Assembly (NCBI GenBank): GCA_017517925.1
Contig: JAFWXS010000124.1
Location: forward strand, 1-47,219
Direction: 5' to 3'
DNA: 47,219 nt
From: Bacteroidaceae bacterium
Lineage (GTDB): Bacteria > Bacteroidota > Bacteroidia > Bacteroidales > Bacteroidaceae
Below, in pieces: positions 8,202 through 17,092 of this stretch. The first letter of the stretch is position 1. Every line of letters starts with the position of its first letter. Position numbers and translations under genes: made by a program. The notes beneath the pieces are model-generated. The model saw nothing but the letters and a program-made list of their open reading frames with translations, searched no databases and was not told the origin of the DNA.

Positions 8202-9473
8202 TTACAATATATCCTTACCTATGTCGCTACGGCAATACATATCGGTGAAGTGCAGTGCCTGTGCGTTCTTGAACGACATGGCCAGTGCCTCAAGCTGCGT
8301 GTCGCCATAAGAGCTTACAGCGATGACACGTCCGCCATTAGTCACCACCTCGCCGTCCTTCACGGTGGTGCCGGCATGGAAGAGGTAGCTGCCCTCCACC
8401 TTGTCGAAGCCGGTGATGGGGTAGCCCTTCTTGTAGTCGCCGGGGTAACCACCCGAGACGAGCATCACGCACACGGCCGATCGGGGGTCGAACTCGATGG
8501 TGCGCTCGCCGAGGTTGCCTTGGGCCACACCCTCGAAGAGATCCACGATGTCGCTCTTCAAGCGCAGCATCACGCTCTCGGTCTCGGGGTCGCCCATGCG
8601 CACGTTGTACTCGATGACCATAGGCTCGCCCTTCACGTTGATGAGGCCGAAGAAGATGAAGCCCTTATAGTCGATGCCCTCGGCAGCGAGCCCCTCTACG
8701 GTGGGACGTACGATGCGGTCCTCTACCTTCTGCATCCATGCAGCATCGGCAAAGGGAACGGGTGAGATAGAGCCCATACCGCCGGTATTGAGACCGGTGT
8801 CGCCCTCGCCAATGCGCTTGTAGTCCTTGGCCTCGGGCAGGAGCTTGTAGTCCTTGCCATCGGTGAGCACGAATACCGAGCACTCTACGCCGCTGAGAAA
8901 CTCCTCGATGACCACGCTTGCCGAAGCCGAGCCGAACATGCCGTCCAGCATTTCGCTAAGCTCCTTCTCGGCCTCCTCGATGGTGTCGAGGATGAGCACG
9001 CCCTTACCGGCACAGAGGCCATCGGCCTTGAGCACGTAGGGAGCCTCCAGGGTGCGGAGGAAGGCGATACCTTCAGCCAAGGTCTCCTGAGTGAAGGTCT
9101 GATAGCGGGCGGTGGAGATACCATGGCGCATCATGAAGGCCTTGGCAAAGTCTTTGCTTCCCTCAAGGGTCGCACCCGCCTTGGAGGGACCAATGACGGG
9201 AATGCCCTTCAGCTGCTCATCGTTGCGGAAGAAGTCATACACACCCTTCACCAACGGATCCTCGGGACCTACGACAACCATGTTGACGCCATTCCCGAGC
9301 ACGAAGGCCTTGATGCCTTCGAAATCGGTTGCCGAGAGCGCTACGTTTTCACCTACCTCGCGTGTACCGGCGTTACCGGGAGCGATATACAACTTCTCTA
9401 CTTTCGGACTCTGGCTGATCTTCCAAGCCAGGGCATGTTCACGTCCGCCACTGCCTAATAACAATATTCTCAT
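8202..9473 (-). CDS. purD: Phosphoribosylamine--glycine ligase
   Basis: Purine biosynthesis enzyme (GAR synthetase) joining glycine to 5-phosphoribosylamine with ATP. The product is 423 aa, the family length. The N-terminal Rossmann-like motif [18 protein letters not shown] fixes the start; five extra in-frame codons upstream are ignored. Family blocks seen include [23 protein letters not shown] of the ATP-grasp fold, [11 protein letters not shown], and [12 protein letters not shown] near the metal site. It follows the alkaline phosphatase gene by 15 nt. No other pur genes are nearby. Confidence 0.97.
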   Translation of the reverse strand: MRILLLGSGGREHALAWKISQSPKVEKLYIAPGNAGTREVGENVALSATDFEGIKAFVLGNGVNMVVVGPEDPLVKGVYDFFRNDEQLKGIPVIGPSKAGATLEGSKDFAKAFMMRHGISTARYQTFTQETLAEGIAFLRTLEAPYVLKADGLCAGKGVLILDTIEEAEKELSEMLDGMFGSASASVVIEEFLSGVECSVFVLTDGKDYKLLPEAKDYKRIGEGDTGLNTGGMGSISPVPFADAAWMQKVEDRIVRPTVEGLAAEGIDYKGFIFFGLINVKGEPMVIEYNVRMGDPETESVMLRLKSDIVDLFEGVAQGNLGERTIEFDPRSAVCVMLVSGGYPGDYKKGYPITGFDKVEGSYLFHAGTTVKDGEVVTNGGRVIAVSSYGDTQLEALAMSFKNAQALHFTDMYCRSDIGKDIL

Positions 9474-9488
9474 AGTCTTTATTATCAA

Positions 9489-10907
9489 TCACTTTTTATT
9501 CTCCTTATTATATTCAGCCACCTCAGCGATGCGCTTGGGGATGTCGGTATTGTCCATCTGCCCGGTGAAGCGCTCGGCTCCGTTGCCCACGGCAAACACG
9601 GGGACATAAGCAGCCGTATGGCTTCCCACGGGCCAACTGACCATAGCGATATTATCAAGAATCTTCACCGCCAGAGCAGCGATGGGTTCGTCCATATAGT
9701 ACAAGCTCTTGGCCATGCGCACATCTTTATTGTTGGCTATAGAACGCTGATACTCATCGTACAGAGCCTGTTCTTCAGATGCACTGAGAGAGACAGTGTC
9801 CCAAAAGCCGAAGTTCTCTTTCAACGCTTCACGCATCTGATCCCACGTCACCTTATCCTTGGTCTCGTGACGCATCCGATTAACCAAACGGGAGAACCCT
9901 ACATGGCTGACCTTCTGTGCATACAATGCCGGAAAATTCAGCGCATAACGCCCGTTGCCGAGGGTAAGTCCGCCCGTCTCATGGTCAGCCGTAACCACTA
10001 TCAAGGTCTCTTTGGGGTGTTGCAGATAGAATTCATAGGCAATCTGGATGGCCTTGTCAAAGTCGAGAACCTCATGAAATACGGTAGCGGCATCATTGGC
10101 ATGAGCGGCATAATCAATCTTACCGCCCTCGACCATGAGGAAGAAGCCCTTTTTATTGTCAAGCACCTCAATGGCAGCCGTGGTTATCTCGGCCAAGGAG
10201 AGGTCATCCTCAGTAGCATCAATGGCATAAGGCAATGTCTTTTCTACTGCATCCTTCTCTTGAATGAGAATAATCTTATTGCCGCGGTGCCCCTTCTGGA
10301 ACTTGTCATAGCCACGTATTATCCGATAGTCAGCCTCTTTTGCCACATCATATAACTGTGGAGCATCCTTGTCAGCCGCATTCACATTCTCCTCGAAGTC
10401 GCCACCACCAAAGAAGTTGTAGCCCGACTGTGCCAGTTGCAGACCTATTTCGTAATAGTCGTTACGACTGGCCTGATGGGCATAGAATGCCGCAGGCGTA
10501 GCATGATTGAGCGTCACACTAGTAGCAATACCGACCCGCTTTCCTTGCTCCTTTGCTAATGCAGCTATACTGTTCAATTTAGCCACTTGATTGACTGCAA
10601 GGCCTATCGTACCATTCAATGTTTTCTCTCCACAAGCAAGTGCCGTACCACCTGCAGCCGAGTCGGTGACATCACTATTGGCTGAGTAAGCAGTGGCCAA
10701 ACCCGTATAAGGAAACCCAGTGAAGCACAACGGAGCCACCCCTTGCGCCGCACCTTTCTGACCGAGGAAGCACTGGGCTCCCATTATATGGTTCAGGCTC
10801 ATACCATCACCGATAAAGTAGAATACATACTTAGGTGCTTTGGCTACAATCGTCAGACAGAAACATGCAAGCAACAGCATGACTGACAGGAATCTCTTTT
10901 GTTTCAT
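9489..10907 (-). CDS. Secreted alkaline phosphatase (PhoA family)
   Basis: Periplasmic or surface metal-dependent phosphomonoesterase, 472 aa. Residues 1-23 are a signal peptide. The metal-binding Asp is in YFIGDGMS (Asp34), and the catalytic serine sits in VTDSAAGGTALACG (Ser83). Further metal ligands are in VEGGKIDYAAHANDA and VTADHETGGL, and the late His is in PVGSHTAAYVPVFA. All active-site elements look intact. It lies between argC and purD on one strand with short gaps (49 and 15 nt), so it may be read from an upstream promoter; no phosphate-box operator is recognised. Confidence 0.92.
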   Translation of the reverse strand: MKQKRFLSVMLLLACFCLTIVAKAPKYVFYFIGDGMSLNHIMGAQCFLGQKGAAQGVAPLCFTGFPYTGLATAYSANSDVTDSAAGGTALACGEKTLNGTIGLAVNQVAKLNSIAALAKEQGKRVGIATSVTLNHATPAAFYAHQASRNDYYEIGLQLAQSGYNFFGGGDFEENVNAADKDAPQLYDVAKEADYRIIRGYDKFQKGHRGNKIILIQEKDAVEKTLPYAIDATEDDLSLAEITTAAIEVLDNKKGFFLMVEGGKIDYAAHANDAATVFHEVLDFDKAIQIAYEFYLQHPKETLIVVTADHETGGLTLGNGRYALNFPALYAQKVSHVGFSRLVNRMRHETKDKVTWDQMREALKENFGFWDTVSLSASEEQALYDEYQRSIANNKDVRMAKSLYYMDEPIAALAVKILDNIAMVSWPVGSHTAAYVPVFAVGNGAERFTGQMDNTDIPKRIAEVAEYNKENKK

Positions 10908-10956
10908 AATGGTATCATTTAAAGTCGTGAATTCATACCGATATCTGCAACAGACT

Positions 10957-11925
10957 TTAATACGCCGTTGCCTTCAAGTTGAGGCCCGTAGTCTCTTCGA
11001 GGTTAAACAGCAGATTCATGTTGTGCACCGCCTGTCCGCTGGTACCCTTCAGCAAGTTGTCGATGCACGAGGTGATGAGTAGCATGTCGCCGTGCTTCTC
11101 CAGATGTATCAAGCACTTGTTGGTATTGATTACCTGCTTCAGGTCGATGTTGTCCGGTGTCACGTGTGTGAACGAGTCCTTGGCATAGTAGTCGGTATAC
11201 AACTGTGTGAGTTCCTCTACGGCCACCTTGTTCTTCACCATGATGGTGCAGAAGATGCCACGGGTGAAGTTGCCGCGGTAGGGCACAAAATGGATGTTCG
11301 CCTTGAAACTGTTCTGCAACTGCTCCAACGACTCGCGTATCTCGGGCAAGTGCTGATGCACGAAGGGCTTGTAGATGCTCACATTGTCGTTGCGCCAGCT
11401 GAAGGTGGTCTGCGACGAGGCCTTGTGCCCCGTGCCCGTACTGCCGATGATGGCATGAACGTAGATGTCATCCGCCAGCATGAGGTTCTTGGCCAAGGGA
11501 AGCAGACCTAACGTGATGCAGGTGGCAAAGTTACCGGGGTTGGCCACGAAACGGCTCTTGCAGATGGCACGGCGGTTCAGCTCGGGCAAGCCGTAGATAA
11601 ACTCCTTGTCGTTGCCCTTGAGGCGATAGTTGCGCGAGAAGTCTATGACTTTCAGTCGTTCGGGCAGCTCGTGCGTCTCCATAAACTGACGGCTCTCCTC
11701 GGCAGTAGTGATGAGGAAGAGCAGGTCTATCTTGTCCAATTCCGGCTCTTCGGAAAACCCCAAGTCCGTCTCGCCATAGAGTCCGCGGTGTACCTCGTGA
11801 ATCTTCTGCCCGCCATTGCCTCGGCCCGTGATGAACATGAGCTGCACGTCGGGATGGTTGAGCAGCAAGCGGATAAGCTCGCCTCCGGTAAATCCGGCAC
11901 CTTCAATAATTCCAGTCTTTATCAT
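10957..11925 (-). CDS. argC: ArgC-like N-acyl-gamma-glutamyl-phosphate reductase, catalytic Cys replaced
   Basis: Family of NADPH-dependent reductases for the third step of arginine synthesis. The product is 322 aa; family features are the Rossmann start GIIEGAGFTGGELIRLL, VIDFSRNYRL, YGLPELNR, the active-site His region HQHLPEI (His190/192) and the C-terminal ASGQ-like block TSGQAVHNMNLLFNLEET. The catalytic cysteine motif, normally PGCFAT or PGCYAT, reads PGNFATC here, with Asn132 in place of Cys. Cys136 lies four residues later. The nucleotide-binding region also departs from the usual sequence (TGRGNGG). It may be inactive or a diverged paralogue. It follows argR and a repeat element. Confidence 0.85.
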   Translation of the reverse strand: MIKTGIIEGAGFTGGELIRLLLNHPDVQLMFITGRGNGGQKIHEVHRGLYGETDLGFSEEPELDKIDLLFLITTAEESRQFMETHELPERLKVIDFSRNYRLKGNDKEFIYGLPELNRRAICKSRFVANPGNFATCITLGLLPLAKNLMLADDIYVHAIIGSTGTGHKASSQTTFSWRNDNVSIYKPFVHQHLPEIRESLEQLQNSFKANIHFVPYRGNFTRGIFCTIMVKNKVAVEELTQLYTDYYAKDSFTHVTPDNIDLKQVINTNKCLIHLEKHGDMLLITSCIDNLLKGTSGQAVHNMNLLFNLEETTGLNLKATAY

Positions 11926-11965
11926 AGTACGTTCAATGTTGCTTCTTAAATAAATAATCCTATGG

Positions 11966-12088
11966 CGTCATCCTGAGTGAAACGAAGAAACGTGTTCACC
12001 GCCCGGAGGGCTAAAGGCAATCTCGCAAACATGTCTGACCAAGTTCCAGCGTGGGATCCTTCCGCCGCTTCGCTTTGTCAGGATGACA
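11966..12088. repeat. Dispersed GTCATCCTGA-type inverted repeat, copy 2, overlapping argR
   Basis: A 123-bp element with perfect terminal inverted repeats GTCATCCTGA / TCAGGATGAC. Its right end shares TCCTTCCGyCGCTyCGCTTTGTCAGGATGAC with copy 1 (7931-8152), read in two parts. On the minus strand it encodes the last 25 codons and the stop of argR, and it separates argR from argC. Confidence 0.85.
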
Positions 12089-12559
12089 CATAACACTCGG
12101 AACAACACCTATGCGCTCCAACTCCAGCAGTAAATCCTGTTTCGTATACCCCTCCTTTATAATAAGGAGTATGGTATCATCGCCCGCCACCGTCCCCAGC
12201 ACCGACTCGAAGCCGCATCGGTCGATGTCCTTGGCAATGCCTCGTGCATAACCCGTACGGGTCTTGACAACGGCGATGTTGCCCGAAAAGTCTATCGACA
12301 CCACTCCCCCACTCATCTGCACACCATAGGGAATCTCAGCATTGGGATGCAACGGACTGTCGGGAAGCAGGTAGATGCACTCACCGCCTGCTACCACCTC
12401 CTTGGTTACCTCCATCTCCTTGAGGTCGCGCGAGAGGGTAGCCTGCGTACATTCATAGCCGAGCGCAAGCAACTGCTTCAGCAGTTCGTCCTGACTGCTT
12501 ATGCGCTGCCCTGCGATGATAACGCGTATGGCACTGAGTCGGCTATATTTATTTTTCAT
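12011..12559 (-). CDS. argR: Arginine repressor with a repeat-encoded C-terminal tail
   Basis: DNA-binding regulator of arginine genes. The winged-helix N-terminal domain covers residues 1-75 (AIRVIIAGQRISSQDELLKQL, then the recognition region TQATLSRDLKEM). The C-terminal hexamer and arginine-binding domain carries the GTVAGDDTILLI motif. At 182 aa it is about 25 residues longer than usual. The excess, from CHPDKAKRRKDPT to the stop, is encoded entirely within the dispersed repeat at 11966-12088. The start MKNKYSRLSA lies 4 nt after the prfB stop; the frame extends 19 codons upstream into prfB but shows no family similarity there. Confidence 0.9.
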   Translation of the reverse strand: MKNKYSRLSAIRVIIAGQRISSQDELLKQLLALGYECTQATLSRDLKEMEVTKEVVAGGECIYLLPDSPLHPNAEIPYGVQMSGGVVSIDFSGNIAVVKTRTGYARGIAKDIDRCGFESVLGTVAGDDTILLIIKEGYTKQDLLLELERIGVVPSVMCHPDKAKRRKDPTLELGQTCLRDCL

Positions 12560-12563
12560 CTTA

Positions 12564-13679
12564 TTACGCCTCCTCCGAAGAGTTCGACATAAGGTATGCC
12601 TTGATGAAACCGTCAATCTTACCGTCCATCACGCCGCCCACGTCCGAGGTCTGGTGTCCTGTGCGGTGGTCCTTCACACGACGGTCATCGAAGACGTAGC
12701 TGCGTATCTGCGAACCCCACTCTATCTTCTTCTTTCCGGCCTCCACCTTGGCCTGCTCCTCCATGCGGTGCTGCAGCTCGCGGTCGTAGAGCTGTGAGCG
12801 GAGCAGGCGCAGGGCGTTCTCCTTGTTCTTGGGTTGGTCGCGAGTCTCGGTATTATCAATCATGATTTCCTCCTGCACACCGGTATAAGGGTCGGTATAT
12901 TGATAGCGGAGGCGTACACCCGACTCCACCTTGTTCACGTTCTGACCACCGGCACCACCGCTTCGGAAGGTATCCCATGAGAGCAGGGCGGGGTTGATTT
13001 CGATTTCTATACTGTCGTCAATGAGCGGAGTCACGAACACCGAAGCGAACGAGGTCATGCGCTTGCCTTGTGCATTATAGGGCGATACGCGCACGAGACG
13101 GTGCACGCCGTTCTCACTCTTCAAGTAACCATAGGCAAAGGGACCTTCGAGCTCCATCGTCACCGTCTTGATACCCGCCTCATCGCCATCCTGCAAGGTC
13201 GAGATACGGAGGTTATAACCATTCGTCTCGGCCCAGCGCATATACATACGCATCAGCATCGAAGCCCAGTCCTGCGCCTCGGTACCACCGGCACCGGCAT
13301 TGATCTTGAGCACGCAGTCCATATTGTCGGCCTCCTCGCGAAGCATGTTCTTCAGTTCCAGTTCCTCGATAGCCTCGAGTGCAGCAGCGTAGGCATCATC
13401 CAGCTCGGTTTCGGTGATGAGTTCGTCCTTGCAGAACTCGAAGGCTACCTCCACCTCATCGGCAAGGCTCTTCACCTTCTTGTAGCCGTCAATCCATGCC
13501 TGCAGCTCCTTTACCTTCTTCATCTGCGCCTCGGCCTTCTTGGCATCGTCCCAGAATCCCGGCACCTGCGTGCGCAGCTGCTCCTCCTCCACCTGTATCT
13601 GCTTGTCCTCGATAGCCAGATAGCGGTTCAGCGCCTCCGTACGCTCCTTAATATCTTTCAGTTGGTCAAGTGTAATCAT
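12564..13679 (-). CDS. prfB: Peptide chain release factor 2
   Basis: Release factor for UGA and UAA stops, 371 aa. Coiled N-terminal domain at 1-110; the stop-reading motif reads SPY (199-201) where E. coli has SPF; the universal GGQ lies in SGGAGGQNVNKVES (244-246). The reading frame is continuous from the ATG, so the programmed +1 frameshift (in-frame UGA near codon 26) that controls prfB in many bacteria is absent. It is the first gene of a run with argR, whose start lies 4 nt downstream. Its promoter belongs to the repeated promoter family of this window. Confidence 0.97.
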   Translation of the reverse strand: MITLDQLKDIKERTEALNRYLAIEDKQIQVEEEQLRTQVPGFWDDAKKAEAQMKKVKELQAWIDGYKKVKSLADEVEVAFEFCKDELITETELDDAYAAALEAIEELELKNMLREEADNMDCVLKINAGAGGTEAQDWASMLMRMYMRWAETNGYNLRISTLQDGDEAGIKTVTMELEGPFAYGYLKSENGVHRLVRVSPYNAQGKRMTSFASVFVTPLIDDSIEIEINPALLSWDTFRSGGAGGQNVNKVESGVRLRYQYTDPYTGVQEEIMIDNTETRDQPKNKENALRLLRSQLYDRELQHRMEEQAKVEAGKKKIEWGSQIRSYVFDDRRVKDHRTGHQTSDVGGVMDGKIDGFIKAYLMSNSSEEA

Positions 13680-13718
13680 TTAAATTTTTGAGTTCTTGAG
13701 TTTTTTAATTTTAAGATA

Positions 13719-13749
13719 CAAAGGTAGTGCAAGGCGAGTGAAATATCAA
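13719..13749 (-). promoter_or_regulatory. prfB promoter (repeated promoter family)
   Basis: TTG (13749-13747), 20 nt, TACCTTTG (13726-13719) on the minus strand. The spacer ends in CGCCTTGCAC before the box (with one base change, CTCGCCTTGCAC context), as in the ABC, dnaE and cysS promoters. The leader would be about 35 nt. Confidence 0.75.
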
Positions 13750-13850
13750 ATTTATTTGAACAATTGTTCCTGCCAGAGTTTCCCAATAACCATTAACAGT
13801 CAATACTGCATTCCGATGAAATGGGCGATTCTACCTATTTGTTAGGTTAC

Positions 13851-14169
13851 AAAAGTTCATAAATCGGTTGGCTTTGGCGAGAGATTTGGGTTTTGCAAAA
13901 ACTTTTTCACTCCAATGAAAAATTATTTTCAACAAAGCGAAAAAGTAATTTGGATATACCCAAACTACAGTCTGGGTAAAGGGATACTACAGTTTGGACG
14001 AAGCCAAACTGCACAAACTCTATACACGAGAATCCCTCTTGGCAAACGAGTTTGCCTGCCAATAATATAAAGGCTGTGCATTAAGATGGTTCGCTTGCTC
14101 GGCAGAGTTCAAAATAAATTGGGCTCCACTCTCGCTACGCAGTGCCAAAGCCTACCGATTTATGAACTT
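13851..14169. repeat. Non-coding element with 28-bp inverted ends
   Basis: The 578-bp gap between prfB and nadB holds no gene. Its core is bounded by a 28-bp inverted repeat with a single mismatch: the left arm starts AAAAGTTCATAAATCGGT (13851), and the right arm ends ACCGATTTATGAACTTTT (14169). Inside are two further perfect hairpins, CAGTTTGG/CCAAACTG (13990-14011) and GGCAAAC/GTTTGCC (14041-14056). This looks like a MITE-sized element; no clear target-site duplication is visible. Confidence 0.65.
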
Positions 14170-14237
14170 TTTCCACTTGTAGGTTGAATATGTACCGTGC
14201 CAGGCCAAAAACAAAACTTGTTTACACGCCTAAAAGC

Positions 14238-14252
14238 GGCATTTACCATGCC
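14238..14252 (-). terminator. Weak hairpin after nadB
   Basis: On the minus strand GGCAT, 5-nt loop, ATGCC followed by GCTTTTAGG, 5 nt beyond the nadB stop. The stem is short and the T-run poor, so terminator function is only possible. Confidence 0.3.
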
Positions 14253-14257
14253 TCACC

Positions 14258-15823
14258 CTACTTTCTGGGGTAGTCGATGGTATAGTGCAGTCCGCGACTC
14301 TCTTTGCGTTCCATGGCTTGACGGGTGATGAGGTAACCCACGTTAATCATGTTGCGCAGCTCGCACAGTTCGCGAGTGGCCTTGCTGCGCTTGAAGAGGG
14401 CCTCGGTCTCTTCGTAGAGGATGTCGAGGCGGTTCCAGGCGCGTTTCAGACGGGTATTGCTGCGCACGATACCTACGTAGGCCTCCATGATTTGGTTCAC
14501 CTCCTTCATGCTCTGCGTGATGAGCACGCGCTCCTCGGTCGTGATGGTACCCTCGTCGTTCCACTCGGGGATGTCCTCGTTGTAGTCGTAGCGTTCAATG
14601 ACGCTCAAGGCATGTCTGGCCGCCGCATCGGCATAGACGATGGCTTCGAGGAGCGAGTTGGAGGCGAGGCGGTTGCCACCGTGCAGACCGGTGCATGAGC
14701 ACTCTCCGATGGCGTAGAGACGGCGTATGCTACTCTGCCCGTCAAGGTCCACGGTGATGCCGCCACAGAGGTAGTGGGCGGCAGGGGCCACAGGGATATA
14801 GTCTTTGGTGATGTCGACACCGATGGAAAGGCACTTTTTGTAGATATTGGGGAAGTGTGCCTTGGTCTCCTCGGGGTCTTTGTGAGTAACGTCGAGGTAT
14901 ACGTGCTCGTCGCCACGGGTCTTCATCTCATTGTCGATGGCACGGGCCACGATGTCGCGCGGAGCAAGCGAGAGTCGCGGGTCATACTTATGCATGAACT
15001 CCTTGCCGTCCTTGGTGCGCAGTACACCTCCATAGCCGCGCATAGCCTCGGTGATGAGGTAGGCGGGACGACTGCCGGGGCAGAACAGTGCCGTGGGGTG
15101 AAACTGGATGAACTCCATGTCCTTGACCGCTCCCTTGGCACGATACACCATGGCAATGCCATCGCCGGTAGCCACGAGCGGATTGGTAGTCTGGCGATAC
15201 ACGGCCTCGCAGCCTCCCGTAGCCATTACAGTAACCTTGGAGAGGAAGGTATCGACCACGCCCGTCTCCTCATTGAGCACGTAAGCTCCATAGCAGCGGA
15301 TGCCCGAGGTATGGCGCGTGACGATGATGCCCATGTGGTGCTGGGTGATGATCTCCACAGCAAAATGATTGGTAAAGATGTCGATATTGGGATGTGCCTT
15401 CACGGCTTCGATGAGCGAGGTCTGTATCTCGGCACCCGTGTTATCCTTGTGATGCAGGATGCGGAATTCCGAGTGGCCGCCCTCCTTATGCAGGTCAAAG
15501 TCACCCTCAGCATTCTTATCAAAGTCGACACCCCAGCGGATGAGTTCCTGAATCTGTGCGGGGCCTCCCTTGACCACCTTCTCCACGGCAGCAGGGTCGC
15601 TGATATAGTCGCCGGCAATCATGGTGTCTTCAATATGCTTCTCAAAATTATCTACCTTGAGGTTAGTCACCGAGGCGATACCGCCCTGTGCATAATAGGT
15701 GTTGGCCTCTTCAAGACCTGCCTTGCAGATGAGGGCTACTCTACCCTTATGCGCCACCTTGAGCGCAAAACTCATACCGGCCAGTCCTGAGCCAATAACG
15801 AGGAAGTCGTATTTGTGTAACAT
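14258..15823 (-). CDS. nadB: L-aspartate oxidase
   Basis: FAD enzyme that oxidises L-aspartate to iminoaspartate, the first step of de novo NAD synthesis, and also works with fumarate. The product is 521 aa. Motifs seen: FAD Rossmann VIGSGLAGMSFALKVA at the N-terminus, the substrate region KEGGHSEFRILHHKD, EFIQFHPTALF, the catalytic Arg neighbourhood LAPRDIVARAID, and GLHGGNRLASNSLLEAIVYA. The frame extends 109 codons upstream over the divergent promoter and manC, so the start is placed at MLHKYDFLVIG. nadA and nadC are not in the window. It is divergent from manC. Confidence 0.96.
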   Translation of the reverse strand: MLHKYDFLVIGSGLAGMSFALKVAHKGRVALICKAGLEEANTYYAQGGIASVTNLKVDNFEKHIEDTMIAGDYISDPAAVEKVVKGGPAQIQELIRWGVDFDKNAEGDFDLHKEGGHSEFRILHHKDNTGAEIQTSLIEAVKAHPNIDIFTNHFAVEIITQHHMGIIVTRHTSGIRCYGAYVLNEETGVVDTFLSKVTVMATGGCEAVYRQTTNPLVATGDGIAMVYRAKGAVKDMEFIQFHPTALFCPGSRPAYLITEAMRGYGGVLRTKDGKEFMHKYDPRLSLAPRDIVARAIDNEMKTRGDEHVYLDVTHKDPEETKAHFPNIYKKCLSIGVDITKDYIPVAPAAHYLCGGITVDLDGQSSIRRLYAIGECSCTGLHGGNRLASNSLLEAIVYADAAARHALSVIERYDYNEDIPEWNDEGTITTEERVLITQSMKEVNQIMEAYVGIVRSNTRLKRAWNRLDILYEETEALFKRSKATRELCELRNMINVGYLITRQAMERKESRGLHYTIDYPRK

Positions 15824-15853
15824 AGCGATGTTGGTAAATACTTTTAATGGATG

Positions 15854-15912
15854 CAAAGATAAGTAAAAAAACGAGAGTTGTGCTATTATATCGAATAAAA
15901 GGTTTATATTTG
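15854..15912. promoter_or_regulatory. Divergent promoter region of nadB and manC
   Basis: On the minus strand TATCTTTG (15861-15854) lies 31 nt before nadB. On the plus strand TATATTTG (15905-15912) lies 17 nt before manC. Both match the -7 consensus TAnnTTTG; neither has a perfect TTG at 20 nt, so the -33 elements are weak. Confidence 0.55.
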
Positions 15913-15928
15913 CACAAAAGTCTAAGTC

Positions 15929-17023
15929 ATGAATATTATACATAACAACTATTGCGTCATCATGGCCGGCGGTATCGGAAGCCGTTTCTGGCCACAGAGC
16001 CGAGTGAAACGCCCCAAGCAGTTTGTCGACTTCTTCGGTATGGGGAAGTCGCTCCTGCAACAAACCTACGAGCGCTTTGCCCGTATCATACCGAAAGAGA
16101 ATATCATCATCTCCACACATTCGGACTACTCTAATCTCGTGCGCGAACAATTGCCCGAGTTGCCTATAGAGCAGATTCTACACGAACCGGCACACAAGGG
16201 TACGGCACCGAGCATGGCCTTCGCCGCCTATCACATCCGTACACTCAACCCCGAAGCCAACATCGTCATGGCACCGTCAGACCAGGTGATATTGGACGAA
16301 GAGCGCTTTGCCGAGGACATGCGTAACGCACTTGCTCACGTGGCCAAGCACGACTGTTTAGTGACGGTAGGTATCCGCCCCACCCACCCCGAGACACGCT
16401 ACGGATATATCCAAATAGGCAATGAGGAGGAGGCGGTAGAGGGATTCAGTAAGATTAAGACCTTCACCGAGAAACCCGAATACGAGTTTGCCCGTATCTT
16501 TGTGGAGAGCGGCGAATTCTTCTGGAACACGGGACTTTTCATCTGGAACGTGAACACCATTATCACCACCATGACACAATTGCTCCCCGATATGAGTTCC
16601 CGTCTGGATGCCATCTTCAAGCAGGAGCCCGACCGCGACAAACGCCGTGCGGCACTATATGAGTGCTACGAGTCGTTCCCCAACATCTCGGTAGACTATG
16701 CCGTCATCGAGCGTGCCTCCAACGTATACATGCAGATAGGCACCTTCGGATGGGCCGATATAGGACGATGGGACGATATATACCGCTACTCATGCAAAGA
16801 TGCCGAAGGTAACGTGGTGCAAGGCGGCAAGGTAGAGTTCTATAATTGTAGCAATAACCTCGTATCGGCAGCACCCGATAAGGTGGTCATCCTCCAGGAC
16901 CTTGAAGGCTATTTAGTCAATGATACGGATAATGCATTAGTTATCTGCAAGAAAGATGAGGATGATGATTTCAAGAAGTTCCGTACCGGTGTAATGCTCA
17001 AGCACGGCGAAGAATATATGTAG
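15929..17023 (+). CDS. manC: Mannose-1-phosphate guanylyltransferase
   Basis: Makes GDP-mannose from mannose-1-phosphate and GTP, a precursor for surface glycans and GDP-fucose. The product is 364 aa. The nucleotidyltransferase signature spans 11-36 (IMAGGIGSRFWPQSR, then KRPKQFVDFFG). FTEKPEYEFA and FFWNTGLFIW are also typical. It is the short form without the phosphomannose isomerase domain fused in many ManC/AlgA proteins. It is divergent from nadB and stands alone. Confidence 0.94.
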   Translation: MNIIHNNYCVIMAGGIGSRFWPQSRVKRPKQFVDFFGMGKSLLQQTYERFARIIPKENIIISTHSDYSNLVREQLPELPIEQILHEPAHKGTAPSMAFAAYHIRTLNPEANIVMAPSDQVILDEERFAEDMRNALAHVAKHDCLVTVGIRPTHPETRYGYIQIGNEEEAVEGFSKIKTFTEKPEYEFARIFVESGEFFWNTGLFIWNVNTIITTMTQLLPDMSSRLDAIFKQEPDRDKRRAALYECYESFPNISVDYAVIERASNVYMQIGTFGWADIGRWDDIYRYSCKDAEGNVVQGGKVEFYNCSNNLVSAAPDKVVILQDLEGYLVNDTDNALVICKKDEDDDFKKFRTGVMLKHGEEYM

Positions 17024-17040
17024 ATTGAGCCATAAAAAGC

Positions 17041-17069
17041 ATGGATTAACAAAATTTCCATCTTTTTAT
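17041..17069 (+). terminator. Possible terminator of manC
   Basis: ATGGA, 11-nt loop, TCCAT followed by CTTTTTATC, 17 nt after the manC stop. The 5-bp stem is weak but the position fits. Confidence 0.4.
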
Positions 17070-17092
17070 CGTGCTAATTGAAAAAAGTTGCC

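Noticed and set aside
15824..16150. 109-codon N-terminal extension of nadB
   Set aside because: It would overlap the manC coding region and both promoters, and the FAD motif must lie near the N-terminus.
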